NCBI RefSeq assembly: GCF_003001815.1
Contig: NZ_PVMZ01000025.1
Location: forward strand, 78,465 to 142,464
Direction: 5' to 3'
Length of the DNA: 64,000 bases
Source: Actinoplanes italicus
Lineage (GTDB): Bacteria; Actinomycetota; Actinomycetes; Mycobacteriales; Micromonosporaceae
Shown one piece after another: positions 25,195-33,692 of this stretch. Below the pieces are notes generated by a model that saw only the letters and a list, made by a program, of their open reading frames with translations, ran no database searches and had not been told where the DNA came from. The position numbers and the translations under genes are program-made. Numbering within the stretch: the stretch's first letter is position 1; the number at the start of each line of letters is the position of its first letter.

Positions 25195-26691
25195 GTGGCG
25201 CAGTACGTCGGGGCGATCGATCAGGGCACCACCAGCACGCGGTTCATGATCTTCGACCGTTCGGGCACGGAGATCGGCCGCCACCAGCTGGAGCACCGGC
25301 AGATCCAGCCGCGCTCCGGGTGGGTCGAGCACGACGCCGCGGAGATCTGGGAGAACACCCTCAAGACCATCGCCGTGGCGCTCGCCGACACCGGGCTCGC
25401 CGCGTCCGACCTGGCCGCGATCGGCATCACCAACCAGCGCGAGACGGTCGTGCTGTGGGACTCCGCGACAGGCACCCCGGTGGCGCCCGCGATCGTCTGG
25501 CAGGACACCCGCACCGACTACCTGGTCGCCGGCCTCGACGAGGAGCTCCTGCGCGAGCGGACCGGCCTGCCCCCGGCGACCTACTTCTCGGCGCCGAAGA
25601 TCCAGTGGCTGCTCGACCACACCCCCGGCCTGCGGGACCGTGCCGTGCGCGGCGAGGTGCTCTTCGGGACCGTCGACAGCTGGCTCATCTGGAACCTGAC
25701 CGGCGGAGCTCTGCACGTCACCGACGTGACCAACGCCAGCCGTACGATGCTGATGAATTTGACCGATCTTGATTGGGACCCCGAGCTGCTCGGCCTGTTC
25801 GGGATCCCGCGGGCGATGCTGCCGGAGATCCGGTCGTCGGCCGAGGTCTACGGCACCGCCGGGACGGTGCTGCCCGGCGTGCCGATCGCCGCCGCCATCG
25901 GTGACCAGCAGGCCGCGCTGTTCGGGCAGACCTGCTTCGAACCGGGCGAGGCCAAGTGCACGTACGGCACCGGCGGATTCCTGCTCATGAACACCGGCAC
26001 CACCCCCGTCCGCTCGAGCCACGGCCTGATCACCACGGTCGGCTACCGCTTCGGCGACCAGCGGCCGGTGTTCGCCCTGGAGGGCTCGATCGCCGCGTGC
26101 GGCTCCGCCATCCAGTGGCTGCGTGACCAGCTCGGCGTCCTGGACACCGCCGGTGACAGCGAGACCCTCGCCGGGCGGGTCGACGACAGCGCCGGCGTCT
26201 GTTTCGTGCCGGCGTTCTCCGGCCTGTTCGCGCCCTACTGGCGGCCAGACGCCCGCGCCGCGATCGTCGGCCTGTCCCGCTTCCACACCGCCGCCCACAT
26301 CACCCGGGCCGCGCTCGAGGCGATCTGCTACCAGACCCGCGACGTCGTCGAGGCGATGGCCCAGGACTCCGGGACCGTCCTGGACTGTCTGCAGGTCGAC
26401 GGCGGCGTCACCGCCAACGCGCTCTGCATGCAGCTGCAGGCCGACATCCTCGGCGTGCCGGTCAGCCGGCCCGCCGTCGCCGAGACCACCGCGCTCGGCG
26501 CCGCCTACGCCGCCGGGCTCGCGGTCGGCTTCTGGGCATCGCTCGACGACCTGCGCGCCAACCGGCACGAGGACCGGCGGTGGCAGCCGTCGTGGACCCC
26601 GGCCCGGCGCGCGGACGGCATCACCCGCTGGAGAGCGGCCATCGACCGCAGCCTCGACTGGGTCAATCTCACGGAAGAAGGACCACGATGA
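25195..26691 (+). CDS. glpK: Glycerol kinase, copy 2
   Basis: A 498-residue glycerol kinase with the same full set of FGGY motifs as copy 1 (AIDQGTTSTRFMIFDR, NQRETVVLWDSATG, IVWQDTRTD, KCTYGTGGFLLMNTG, VDGGVTANALCMQ). The GTG at 25195 is chosen because a GGGGAGG ribosome site precedes it by about 4 bases. The gene overlaps glpD by ATGA, so glycerol is phosphorylated and then oxidised by one operon. This is the copy that pairs with glpD, which makes it the likely main catabolic enzyme; copy 1 may be a regulated or paralogous spare. Confidence 0.95.
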   Translation: MAQYVGAIDQGTTSTRFMIFDRSGTEIGRHQLEHRQIQPRSGWVEHDAAEIWENTLKTIAVALADTGLAASDLAAIGITNQRETVVLWDSATGTPVAPAIVWQDTRTDYLVAGLDEELLRERTGLPPATYFSAPKIQWLLDHTPGLRDRAVRGEVLFGTVDSWLIWNLTGGALHVTDVTNASRTMLMNLTDLDWDPELLGLFGIPRAMLPEIRSSAEVYGTAGTVLPGVPIAAAIGDQQAALFGQTCFEPGEAKCTYGTGGFLLMNTGTTPVRSSHGLITTVGYRFGDQRPVFALEGSIAACGSAIQWLRDQLGVLDTAGDSETLAGRVDDSAGVCFVPAFSGLFAPYWRPDARAAIVGLSRFHTAAHITRAALEAICYQTRDVVEAMAQDSGTVLDCLQVDGGVTANALCMQLQADILGVPVSRPAVAETTALGAAYAAGLAVGFWASLDDLRANRHEDRRWQPSWTPARRADGITRWRAAIDRSLDWVNLTEEGPR

Positions 26692-28394
26692 AATCCGGAG
26701 TCATCTCACCCCAGGCCCGGGAGAAGGCACTCGCCACCATGTCGTCCGGCGAGGAACTGGACGTGCTGGTCGTCGGCGCCGGCGTGGTCGGGGCCGGCTC
26801 GGCGCTCGACGCCGCCACCCGCGGCCTCTCCGTCGGCATCCTCGAGGCCCGCGACTTCGCCAGCGGCACCTCCAGCCGCTCCAGCAAGCTGATCCACGGT
26901 GGCCTGCGCTACCTGGAGATGCTCGACTTCGGCCTGGTACGCGAGGCGCTGCGCGAACGCGGCCTGCTCATCCAGAAACTGGCGCCGCACCTGGTACGCC
27001 CGGTGCCGTTCCTGTACCCGCTGCAGAAGCGGGCCTGGGAGCGCCTCTACGTCGGCGCGGGCGTGGCCCTGTACGACATCCTGGCGCTGTCCGGGGGCGG
27101 TGCCGGTGTGCCCGTGCACCGGCACCTGAGCCGGGTCGAGGCGCTCAAGGCGTTCCCGTCGCTGCGGCCGGAGACGCTGGTCGGCGCGATCCGCTACTAC
27201 GACGCCCAGGTCGACGACGCCCGGCACACCATGTTCCTGGTCCGCACAGCCGTCGCGCACGGCGCGCACGCGGCGTCCCGTACCGAGGTCATCGGTTTCC
27301 TGCGCGAGGGCCGCCGGGTCGTCGGCGTCCGCGCGCGCGACCTGGAGACCGGCGCCGAGCTGACGATCCGCGCCCGCACCGTGATCAACGCGACCGGCGT
27401 GTGGACCGGCGACAGCCAGGCGCTGCTCGCCGGCGAGCGCGGCGAATTCAAGATCACCGCGAGCAAGGGGATCCACCTGGTGGTGCCGCGCGACCGGATC
27501 GCCGGCCGCACGGGCATGATCCTGCGTACGGCCACGAGCGTCCTTTTCGTGATCCCATGGGACCAGCACTGGATCATCGGCACGACCGACACGAAGTGGG
27601 ACCTCGACAAGGCCGACCCCGCAGCGTCCGCCCACGACGTCGACTACCTGCTCGACGAGGTCAACAAGGCCCTCGCCACCCCGCTGACCCGCGACGACGT
27701 GCAGGGCGTCTACGCCGGTCTGCGCCCGCTGCTGTCGGCCGAGGCGGCCAGCACCGCCAAGCTGTCCCGCGAGCACGCGGTCGGCAACCCGGTGCCCGGC
27801 ATGATCGTGGTGGCCGGCGGCAAGTACACGACGTACCGGGTGATGGCCCGCGACGCCGTCGACGCCGCCGCCCGTGACATGGCCACCCGGGTGCCCCCGT
27901 CCTGCACCGACCAGGTCCCGCTGCTCGGCGCCGACGGCTACCGCGCCGCCTGGAACCGGCGCAACGCCCTGTCCCGCGAGTCCGGCCTGCACCCGACACG
28001 GATCGAGCACCTGCTGCGTCGATACGGCACGCTGATCGACGAGGTGCTCGCCCTGATCGAGGCCGACCCGTCGCTCGGGCTGCCGCTCGACGGGGCGCCC
28101 GGGCACCTGCGCGCCGAGGTCGTCTACTCGGCCAGCCACGAGGGGGCGCGGCATCTGGAGGATGTGCTCGCGCGGCGTACCCGCATCGCCTTCGAGACCC
28201 CGGACCGCGGTGTCGCGGCAGCCCGCGCCGCTGCCGCCCTGATCGCGCCGGTCCTGGGCTGGACCGGGGCCGAGGCCGGCCGCGAGGCCGCCGCCTACGA
28301 GTCGCGGGTCATCGCCGAGCTGGCCGCCCAGGAACAGCCCGACGACGCCACGGCCGACGCCACCCTCCGCCGGACGGCCCTGGCCGCCGCCTGA
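26688..28394 (+). CDS. glpD: Aerobic glycerol-3-phosphate dehydrogenase
   Basis: A 568-residue FAD enzyme that oxidises glycerol 3-phosphate to dihydroxyacetone phosphate and passes electrons to the membrane quinone pool. The FAD-binding motif is VLVVGAGVVGAGSALDAATRG, followed by the GlpD signature FASGTSSRSSKLIHGGLRYLE. IPWDQHWIIGTTDT and VVAGGKYTTYRVMARD are also characteristic. The ATG at 26688 overlaps the glpK2 stop and follows an AGAAGGA ribosome site. A strong hairpin follows the stop. Length is normal for the family. Confidence 0.95.
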   Translation: MKSGVISPQAREKALATMSSGEELDVLVVGAGVVGAGSALDAATRGLSVGILEARDFASGTSSRSSKLIHGGLRYLEMLDFGLVREALRERGLLIQKLAPHLVRPVPFLYPLQKRAWERLYVGAGVALYDILALSGGGAGVPVHRHLSRVEALKAFPSLRPETLVGAIRYYDAQVDDARHTMFLVRTAVAHGAHAASRTEVIGFLREGRRVVGVRARDLETGAELTIRARTVINATGVWTGDSQALLAGERGEFKITASKGIHLVVPRDRIAGRTGMILRTATSVLFVIPWDQHWIIGTTDTKWDLDKADPAASAHDVDYLLDEVNKALATPLTRDDVQGVYAGLRPLLSAEAASTAKLSREHAVGNPVPGMIVVAGGKYTTYRVMARDAVDAAARDMATRVPPSCTDQVPLLGADGYRAAWNRRNALSRESGLHPTRIEHLLRRYGTLIDEVLALIEADPSLGLPLDGAPGHLRAEVVYSASHEGARHLEDVLARRTRIAFETPDRGVAAARAAAALIAPVLGWTGAEAGREAAAYESRVIAELAAQEQPDDATADATLRRTALAAA

Positions 28395-28399
28395 TCCCC

Positions 28400-28436
28400 G
28401 GGGGTTCCGGCAGCTGAGGGGTCTGCCGGAACCCCC
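28400..28436. terminator. Two-way terminator between glpD and the HNH gene
   Basis: A perfect 14-base stem (28400-28413 with 28423-28436) and 9-base loop fill the short gap between the two convergent stops. Confidence 0.8.
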
Positions 28437-28440
28437 GTCC

Positions 28441-29187
28441 TCACCTCAGCAACTCCCCGCGCAGCCGCTCGTCGCGCAGCACGCCGACGACATCCGCGAC
28501 GTCCGCGAGAACGATCGCGGCACCCGGAAGATTCACCTGCCGCAGCATCGCCTGACAGACGTCGGCGCACGGCTGCTCCCGGATGATCCGGACCAGGGCC
28601 TCCGGCCGATAGGCGCCCTTCCCGGCTGCGGCCTGCGGCCAATGCCGCAGGCACATCACCACCACGCTGTACGCCTGCAGACGCCCCCGGGCCAGGACGG
28701 GCCGGTTCAGGCCGAACACCTCGATGCTGCGCTCGCCCTTGTCGGTCAGCGGGCGGTACTCGCCGACCGACAGCGACAGCATCAGATGCTCGAACGGATC
28801 CTCGGCAGACGGGTCGATCAACAGCGGCCTCCCCCGCTCGTCCACCGGGAACCGGTCGCGTTTGTGGTGGCTGTTGCAGTGCGAGCAGGCCAGCAGATGG
28901 TTGAGCCAGTCGAAGGTGCGCAGCGGGTTGCGGGCCAGCGGCTCGTGATGGTCGATGTCGGTGCCCTGGTTGTCGCCGCAGTACATGCACCGCTCGGCAC
29001 CCGGCGCCATGCCCGCCAGCACGGCCCGGACCGGGACGGTGACCTGCGTGCGGGTGCTGCTGCGCTGCCACAGCTCACGTGCCGTACCCGCGCGTTCGCC
29101 GGCGTCCGCGTCGCGGATCCCGGCGGTCAGCACCGCCATCCGGCTGCTGACGTGAGGCGGCAGCGCGGCCCGCACGATCGGGATCAC
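28441..29187 (-). CDS. HNH endonuclease, partner of the ATPase (PtuB-like candidate)
   Basis: A 248-residue protein with an HNH nuclease core. The zinc cysteines are Cys67/Cys70 and Cys101/Cys104, the catalytic D-H-H is at 79-81 in DIDHHEPLA, the Asn is in LNHLLAC (96), and the final CNSHHK completes the motif. The C-terminal 130 residues are unassigned. It begins 8 bases after the ATPase stop, so the two are one operon. An AAA ATPase followed by a small HNH nuclease is the layout of the Septu (PtuA-PtuB) phage-defence system. That role is inferred from architecture only. The GTG start at 29187 has no strong ribosome site. Confidence 0.8.
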   Translation of the reverse strand: MIPIVRAALPPHVSSRMAVLTAGIRDADAGERAGTARELWQRSSTRTQVTVPVRAVLAGMAPGAERCMYCGDNQGTDIDHHEPLARNPLRTFDWLNHLLACSHCNSHHKRDRFPVDERGRPLLIDPSAEDPFEHLMLSLSVGEYRPLTDKGERSIEVFGLNRPVLARGRLQAYSVVVMCLRHWPQAAAGKGAYRPEALVRIIREQPCADVCQAMLRQVNLPGAAIVLADVADVVGVLRDERLRGELLR

Positions 29188-29195
29188 GTCGGCGG

Positions 29196-30551
29196 TCAGC
29201 CGGCGTCGGCCAGGAGCCCGGCGGCCAGTTCCACGGCCCGGGTCGCCGGTGAGCTCGACAGCCGGTGGCGGAGCTGCTCGTAGCGGCGCACAGCGTCGGC
29301 ACCGGCCCGCCCGGCCAGCACGTCGGTCTCCAGGGAGACGAGTTCGCGGCGCAGCCGGACCGCCTCCTCCGAGTACGGCGTGTCCAGCCCGAACAGGTCG
29401 GAGACGACCGCGTCGTCGCCGCTGCCGTACACGATCCGCTCGTATCGGGCCTGGTCGACCACCGTCGGCGGCTCGTCCTCACCCGGGGCCGGCAGCCGGA
29501 TCAGGCCCTGCTCGTCGGCGGCCTGGCAGACGTAGGGGCTGTGCGTCGTGACGATGAACTGGATCCGCGGGAAGTGCCGCTTGAGCCAGACCCCGATCCG
29601 CTTCTGCCAGAACACGTGCAGGTGGGCGTCGACCTCGTCGATGAGGACCACGCCCGGATCGGTGACCGTCGTCGTGCCGTCCCGCTCCTCGACCGCCAGC
29701 CGCCCGTACGTCCGATGCAGTTGTTTGAGCAGGTCGACCACGAGTGCCGCGACGGTCCGGTAGCCGTCGCTCATCTCCCGCAGCGGGAATCGGCGGTTCC
29801 CGTCGCGCACCCACAACCCGTCCGAGTCGACGTCATGGATCCGGAAGCCGTCCGGCAGCAACCCGTCGCCGAGGACCGCGAGGGCAGCCTGCTTGAGCTC
29901 GGCCGCACCCGGGCGGCCCTCCAGCGCCCGCAGATGCTGCTCGATCAGCCAGGTCACGCCTTCGGCCAGGGAGGCGTCCTCGTGGAAGAGGCTGGTCATC
30001 CGCCCGGCGGGACCGGTGTTCAGCATGAGCCGGTGTGCCTCACCGGAACCGCCGGCGAGCCGCCGGAACGGGCCGTACGCGGCGCAGAACCAGCCGGCCG
30101 GGTTCTCACTCCACGGCCCGGCCTCGGCGAGGCGATCCACGCCGTCCCCGAAGTACACGGGTCGCAACAGGGGACGCAACTCGGTCCGGTTGGGTGAGGT
30201 GGGCCGCAGCAGGCGCCAGCCCAGGCCGATCCGGAAGATGTCGGCGGCCGGGAGATCATCGCCGAGAAACCCGTCGGCCTCCGGGTCGGGTGTCAGCCAC
30301 ACCGACGACAGGCCGAAGTCGGCACCGGCCGACACCCACGTCCCGAAATCGTCGACCAGGCCGCGCGCCACCGCGGGACCGGCGACAGCGAGCGCCATCG
30401 CCCGTAGCAGGGAGGTCTTTCCCGAGCCGTTGCGCCCGGCCACCACCGTCCAGCCGGCGAGCGTGCCGTCCGGCCGGGTGAGATCGAGCGAGACGCGGCG
30501 CGCACCGCGGAACCCGCGCACGTCCTCGAGCCTGATCTCTTTGATGTACAC
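29196..30551 (-). CDS. AAA_21-type ATPase, partner of the HNH nuclease (PtuA-like candidate)
   Basis: A 451-residue ABC/SMC-type ATPase without a long coiled-coil. Counting from the first possible GTG (30557), Walker A GRNGSGKT is at 41-48, the signature-like MSDGYRT near 263, Walker B VVLIDEVDAHLH near 302, and the switch histidine in TTHSPYV near 338. This set fits the OLD/PtuA/RecF-like class of defence and repair ATPases. The GTG at 30551 is preferred to 30557 because TAAGCT ends exactly 6 bases before it, giving a leaderless transcript. It precedes the HNH gene by 8 bases. No reverse transcriptase or retron RNA is seen, so Septu rather than a retron is the better guess. Confidence 0.82.
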   Translation of the reverse strand: MYIKEIRLEDVRGFRGARRVSLDLTRPDGTLAGWTVVAGRNGSGKTSLLRAMALAVAGPAVARGLVDDFGTWVSAGADFGLSSVWLTPDPEADGFLGDDLPAADIFRIGLGWRLLRPTSPNRTELRPLLRPVYFGDGVDRLAEAGPWSENPAGWFCAAYGPFRRLAGGSGEAHRLMLNTGPAGRMTSLFHEDASLAEGVTWLIEQHLRALEGRPGAAELKQAALAVLGDGLLPDGFRIHDVDSDGLWVRDGNRRFPLREMSDGYRTVAALVVDLLKQLHRTYGRLAVEERDGTTTVTDPGVVLIDEVDAHLHVFWQKRIGVWLKRHFPRIQFIVTTHSPYVCQAADEQGLIRLPAPGEDEPPTVVDQARYERIVYGSGDDAVVSDLFGLDTPYSEEAVRLRRELVSLETDVLAGRAGADAVRRYEQLRHRLSSSPATRAVELAAGLLADAG

Positions 30552-30557
30552 GGCCAC

Positions 30558-30563
30558 AGCTTA
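30558..30563 (-). promoter_or_regulatory. -10 hexamer of the ATPase-HNH operon
   Basis: TAAGCT on the minus strand is followed by 6 bases and GTG at 30551. No ribosome site is present before either GTG. Confidence 0.45.
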
Positions 30564-30605
30564 CTGAGCCGCCCCTGCCGCCCCACCGGACGCAACCGAG
30601 CCGTC

Positions 30606-31886
30606 TCACCCCGTCCCGGCCGCCGGGTGGCGGGGTACGCGGTGTGCGCTCGGGTGGCCGCCCGGCGGCTCGGCAGCGGCGCCGCCGGGCAACGGCGGCG
30701 GGCCGCCGAGTGGGGAGGACGGACTGCCGGCCTGCGGTGGTGGTCGCCCCGAGTGGGCGGCCGTGCCGAGGGCGAACGTCACGGCCGCGCCCATCGTGAC
30801 GGCACCGCAGAGCAACAGCGTGCCGGTGTAACCGAGCAGCGAGACGGCGCCGCCCGCGAAGACTCCGGCGACCACCATGCCCGCGGTGGTGGCGTTGGAG
30901 AACAGTGTGGTGGCGCGGCCGGTGGCGGGAGCCATCACGTCCTGGAACCAGCGGATGCCGGCGGCACCGACCACGGCGACGGCGATGCCACGGATGACCT
31001 GGCCGACGATCAGCAGGGCCAGGCCGCGGGCCGCCACGGTGACAGCGAAGAAGAACACGAAGCCGCTCATGCCGGCCAGGATGACCAGGCGCTGACTGAT
31101 CCGGGCCGGCACGGCGGCCAGCAGCAGGGCGGCGACCACCTCCACGGCGGCGCAGACGCTGAACAGCACGCCGACAGCCGAGTCGGACTGGGCGAGGTCA
31201 CGGGTGACGAACAGCGGCAGGGCCACCGAGCCGGCGAACATCGCCGTGTAGAAGAGGGTGACGCTGCCGGTCAGCAGGACGGCGGCGGTTCTCGGCAGGC
31301 CGGGGCCCGGGTCGGCGCCGTGCCGGCCGGGCGGGCCCGGCGGACCCGGTGGGGGCACCGCGACCAGGACCCAGACCGCCGCCACGACGAGGACCACGGC
31401 CGCCGAGCGGAGGATGGCGGAGAATCCGGCGGCGGTGAGGACGGCGGCGCCGAGCAGCGGGCCCGTCGCCCAGGCCAGCGACCACACCGACCGCAGCAAC
31501 GGCACCGAGCGGCCGGCCGCCGGTCCGTCGCCGAGGACGTGCCGGGCCAGCGAGAACAGTTGCGGGAAGGCTGCCGCCAGGGCGCCGAGCAGGGTTACGG
31601 CGAGAAGGATCAGCAGCGGGTACGAGCGGATGACGGTCATCAGCCACAGGGCGACACCGCCGGAGAGCATGGCCGCCGCGGCGTACCCGCGTGACGGCCG
31701 CACATCGAAGCCGCGCCCGGCCAGCCAGGCGATCAGAATGCCGCCGGCGCCGTGGATCGAGACGAAGAGGCCGGTTTGCAGCGGCGTCAGTCCGGCGACC
31801 TCGGTCACGAAGAGGACGAAATAGGAGCCGACCATCGAATCGGCGACGCCGAGCAGCAGCACAGCGACAGCCAGTGACATCGACAT
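30606..31886 (-). CDS. MFS exporter (sugar-efflux/drug type)
   Basis: A 426-residue membrane protein with about twelve hydrophobic segments. The start (VAVLLLGVADSMVGSYFVLFVTEVAGLTPLQTGLFVSIHG) and the loop GRGFDVRPSRGY resemble the SET sugar-efflux branch of the major facilitator superfamily, but a drug substrate cannot be excluded. The last 50 residues are a Pro/Gly/Ala-rich cytoplasmic tail. The minus-strand TACTGT at 31894-31899 lies 7 bases before the ATG, which suggests a leaderless transcript. It is separated by 48 bases from the ATPase gene and need not be linked to it in function. Confidence 0.82.
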   Translation of the reverse strand: MSMSLAVAVLLLGVADSMVGSYFVLFVTEVAGLTPLQTGLFVSIHGAGGILIAWLAGRGFDVRPSRGYAAAAMLSGGVALWLMTVIRSYPLLILLAVTLLGALAAAFPQLFSLARHVLGDGPAAGRSVPLLRSVWSLAWATGPLLGAAVLTAAGFSAILRSAAVVLVVAAVWVLVAVPPPGPPGPPGRHGADPGPGLPRTAAVLLTGSVTLFYTAMFAGSVALPLFVTRDLAQSDSAVGVLFSVCAAVEVVAALLLAAVPARISQRLVILAGMSGFVFFFAVTVAARGLALLIVGQVIRGIAVAVVGAAGIRWFQDVMAPATGRATTLFSNATTAGMVVAGVFAGGAVSLLGYTGTLLLCGAVTMGAAVTFALGTAAHSGRPPPQAGSPSSPLGGPPPLPGGAAAEPPGGHPSAHRVPRHPAAGTG

Positions 31887-31893
31887 CGCTCAA

Positions 31894-31899
31894 ACAGTA
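31894..31899 (-). promoter_or_regulatory. -10 hexamer before the MFS exporter
   Basis: TACTGT on the minus strand lies 7 bases before the ATG at 31886; no ribosome site is present. Confidence 0.4.
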
Positions 31900-31969
31900 G
31901 CGCCGGTGACCGAGAAAATCAGCAGCGATTCCGGCTCCGGGACACGGAAACCACGGAACCGGCCGGGAT

Positions 31970-32638
31970 TCAGGCCCAGATTCGCAGGAAGAAGAACCCG
32001 AGGAAGTCGATGATCGTCAGCAGGATCGGGTAGCCGGTCGGGAAGAAGGCGCAGACCAGCAGGACCAGCGCGCCGATGTTCTTGTCCTCGAACCAGAGAC
32101 GCATCCAGCTCATGCTCGGGCCCGGTGTGCGCAGGGCGTTCCACAGCACGCCGAAGCCGTCCAGCGGAGGGATCGGGATCAGCGCCAGCAGGCCGAAGCA
32201 GAGCAGCCCGCCACCGAGCGACAGGACGGCCTGCGCGCCGTACGGCAGCGGCAGCCCGCGCAGGATCCAGCCCGGATTGATCCCGCCCAGCACCTCCGCC
32301 GGATAGAACAGCGCGAACCCGGCGATCACCACCTCACCGGCGAGGATGCACGCGACCGGCCCGGCGGCGAAGACCGCGGCGGCCCGGCCCCGGCCACGCC
32401 AGCGCGGCACCTCGTCGACGGACAACTGCCGGCCCCACCCCGCGCCGGCGATCAGAGCCGACACCGCCCCGAACGGGTCGATGTCCTGACGCGGGCTGAA
32501 CCGCATGACCGGGCGCCCGTCACCGAGCCCGACGACGCGCGCCGTGAACCGCATGGCGGCGGAGCGCAACACCAGAGCGAGTAGGAAGGCGACGAGCAGG
32601 GCGGCGAACGCCACCGGGTCGCCTAGCGCGAAGAGCAC
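31970..32638 (-). CDS. Site-2-protease-like (M50) membrane protein lacking the zinc motif
   Basis: A 222-residue membrane protein with about five hydrophobic segments. The IDPFGAVSALIAG stretch and the later PIPPLDGFGVLWN loop match the short actinobacterial M50 site-2 protease fold, whose second metal ligand lies in the xxDG loop. The HExxH helix expected near residues 24-32 is replaced by VLRSAAMRFTARVVGLGD, so the first two zinc ligands and the catalytic glutamate are gone. It is probably a pseudoprotease with a binding or scaffold role. It starts at GTG, 11 bases after the ParA-like gene, and is likely co-transcribed with it. Confidence 0.72.
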   Translation of the reverse strand: MLFALGDPVAFAALLVAFLLALVLRSAAMRFTARVVGLGDGRPVMRFSPRQDIDPFGAVSALIAGAGWGRQLSVDEVPRWRGRGRAAAVFAAGPVACILAGEVVIAGFALFYPAEVLGGINPGWILRGLPLPYGAQAVLSLGGGLLCFGLLALIPIPPLDGFGVLWNALRTPGPSMSWMRLWFEDKNIGALVLLVCAFFPTGYPILLTIIDFLGFFFLRIWA

Positions 32639-32649
32639 GGATGCAGGAC

Positions 32650-33582
32650 CTAGCCTCGTTCCGCCTGTGCGGCGATGACCTCGCGAGCGAGCTGACGGTA
32701 GTTACGGGCGCCGGACGACGCCGGATCCAGCGTAGTGATCGGAGCGCCGGCAACGGTCGACTCCGGGAACTTGACCGTCTTGGTGATGACCGTCTGGTAG
32801 ACCTTGTCACCGAATGCCTCGACCACACGCTGCAGGACCTGACGGCAGTGGGTGGTACGGGAGTCGTACATCGTGGCGAGGATGCCCTCGAGTTCGAGGT
32901 CGAAGTTGAGCCGCTCGCGGACCTTGTCGATGGTGTCCAGCAGCAGCGCCACACCACGGAGGGAGAAGAACTCACACTCCAGGGGGATCAGCACGCCGTG
33001 CGCGATGGTCAGCGCGTTGATCGCCAGCAGGCCCAGCGAGGGCTGGCAGTCGATCAGGATGAAGTCGTACTCCTTGCGCACCGAGCGCAGCGCCCGGGCC
33101 AGCGCCATCTCCCGGGCGACCTCGTTGACCAGCTGGATCTCGGCCGCCGACAGGTCGATGTTGGCGGGCAGCACGTGCAGGCCGTCGACGTCGGTCTTGA
33201 TGATGACGTCCTCGGTGGCGACGTCGTCCTGCATGAGCAGGTTGTAGATGCTCAGGTCGAGGTTGTGCGGATTGACGCCCAGTCCGACCGAGCAGGCGCC
33301 CTGCGGGTCGAAGTCGACCAGGAGGACCTTGCGGCCGTACTCCGCGAGGGCTGCGCCCAGGTTGATCGTGGTGGTCGTCTTACCGACGCCACCCTTCTGG
33401 TTCGCCAGCGCGATGATGCGGGCCGGGCCGTGCTTGTCCTTCGGCATCGGCTCGGGGATCGGGCGGCGCATCGTGTAGGCGGTGGGGTCGGCGGGACCCA
33501 GATCGGCACCGAGATCCAGGGAGTTCTGCTGTTCGCGGAGCGTGGAAGTCCAGGCCTCCGCACGCCCGCTGTTCCCTGACAT
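32650..33582 (-). CDS. ParA/Soj-family ATPase
   Basis: A 310-residue deviant-Walker ATPase. KGGVGKTTT (Walker A with the signature lysine) is followed by LLVDFDPQGACSVGLG, ILIDCQPSLGLLAINAL and PLECEFFSLRGVALLL. The first 50 residues are a polar extension. In actinobacteria this gene sits beside scpA (the Rv1708 position in M. tuberculosis), which implies a chromosome-organisation role distinct from the parA of the parABS locus near the origin; no parB is nearby here. ATG 33582 is preferred to a TTG one codon upstream. Confidence 0.9.
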   Translation of the reverse strand: MSGNSGRAEAWTSTLREQQNSLDLGADLGPADPTAYTMRRPIPEPMPKDKHGPARIIALANQKGGVGKTTTTINLGAALAEYGRKVLLVDFDPQGACSVGLGVNPHNLDLSIYNLLMQDDVATEDVIIKTDVDGLHVLPANIDLSAAEIQLVNEVAREMALARALRSVRKEYDFILIDCQPSLGLLAINALTIAHGVLIPLECEFFSLRGVALLLDTIDKVRERLNFDLELEGILATMYDSRTTHCRQVLQRVVEAFGDKVYQTVITKTVKFPESTVAGAPITTLDPASSGARNYRQLAREVIAAQAERG

Positions 33583-33692
33583 CAACCTCGCCCCCCTTCG
33601 ACTCGCAGCCGAGCCGATGCCCGACTGTACGCCAACCGTGCCGCCACGCCGGGCTCAGTCGTCGGCGTGTCGCGCCTACGCATCCATAGCCT

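Noticed and set aside
26123..27877. A 584-residue open frame across the glpK2-glpD junction
   Set aside because: It is an Arg/Pro/Ser-rich out-of-frame reading of two well-defined genes.
28441..30557. Retron with ATPase and HNH effector
   Set aside because: No reverse transcriptase gene or folded non-coding RNA precedes the ATPase; the spacer to the MFS gene is under 60 bases.
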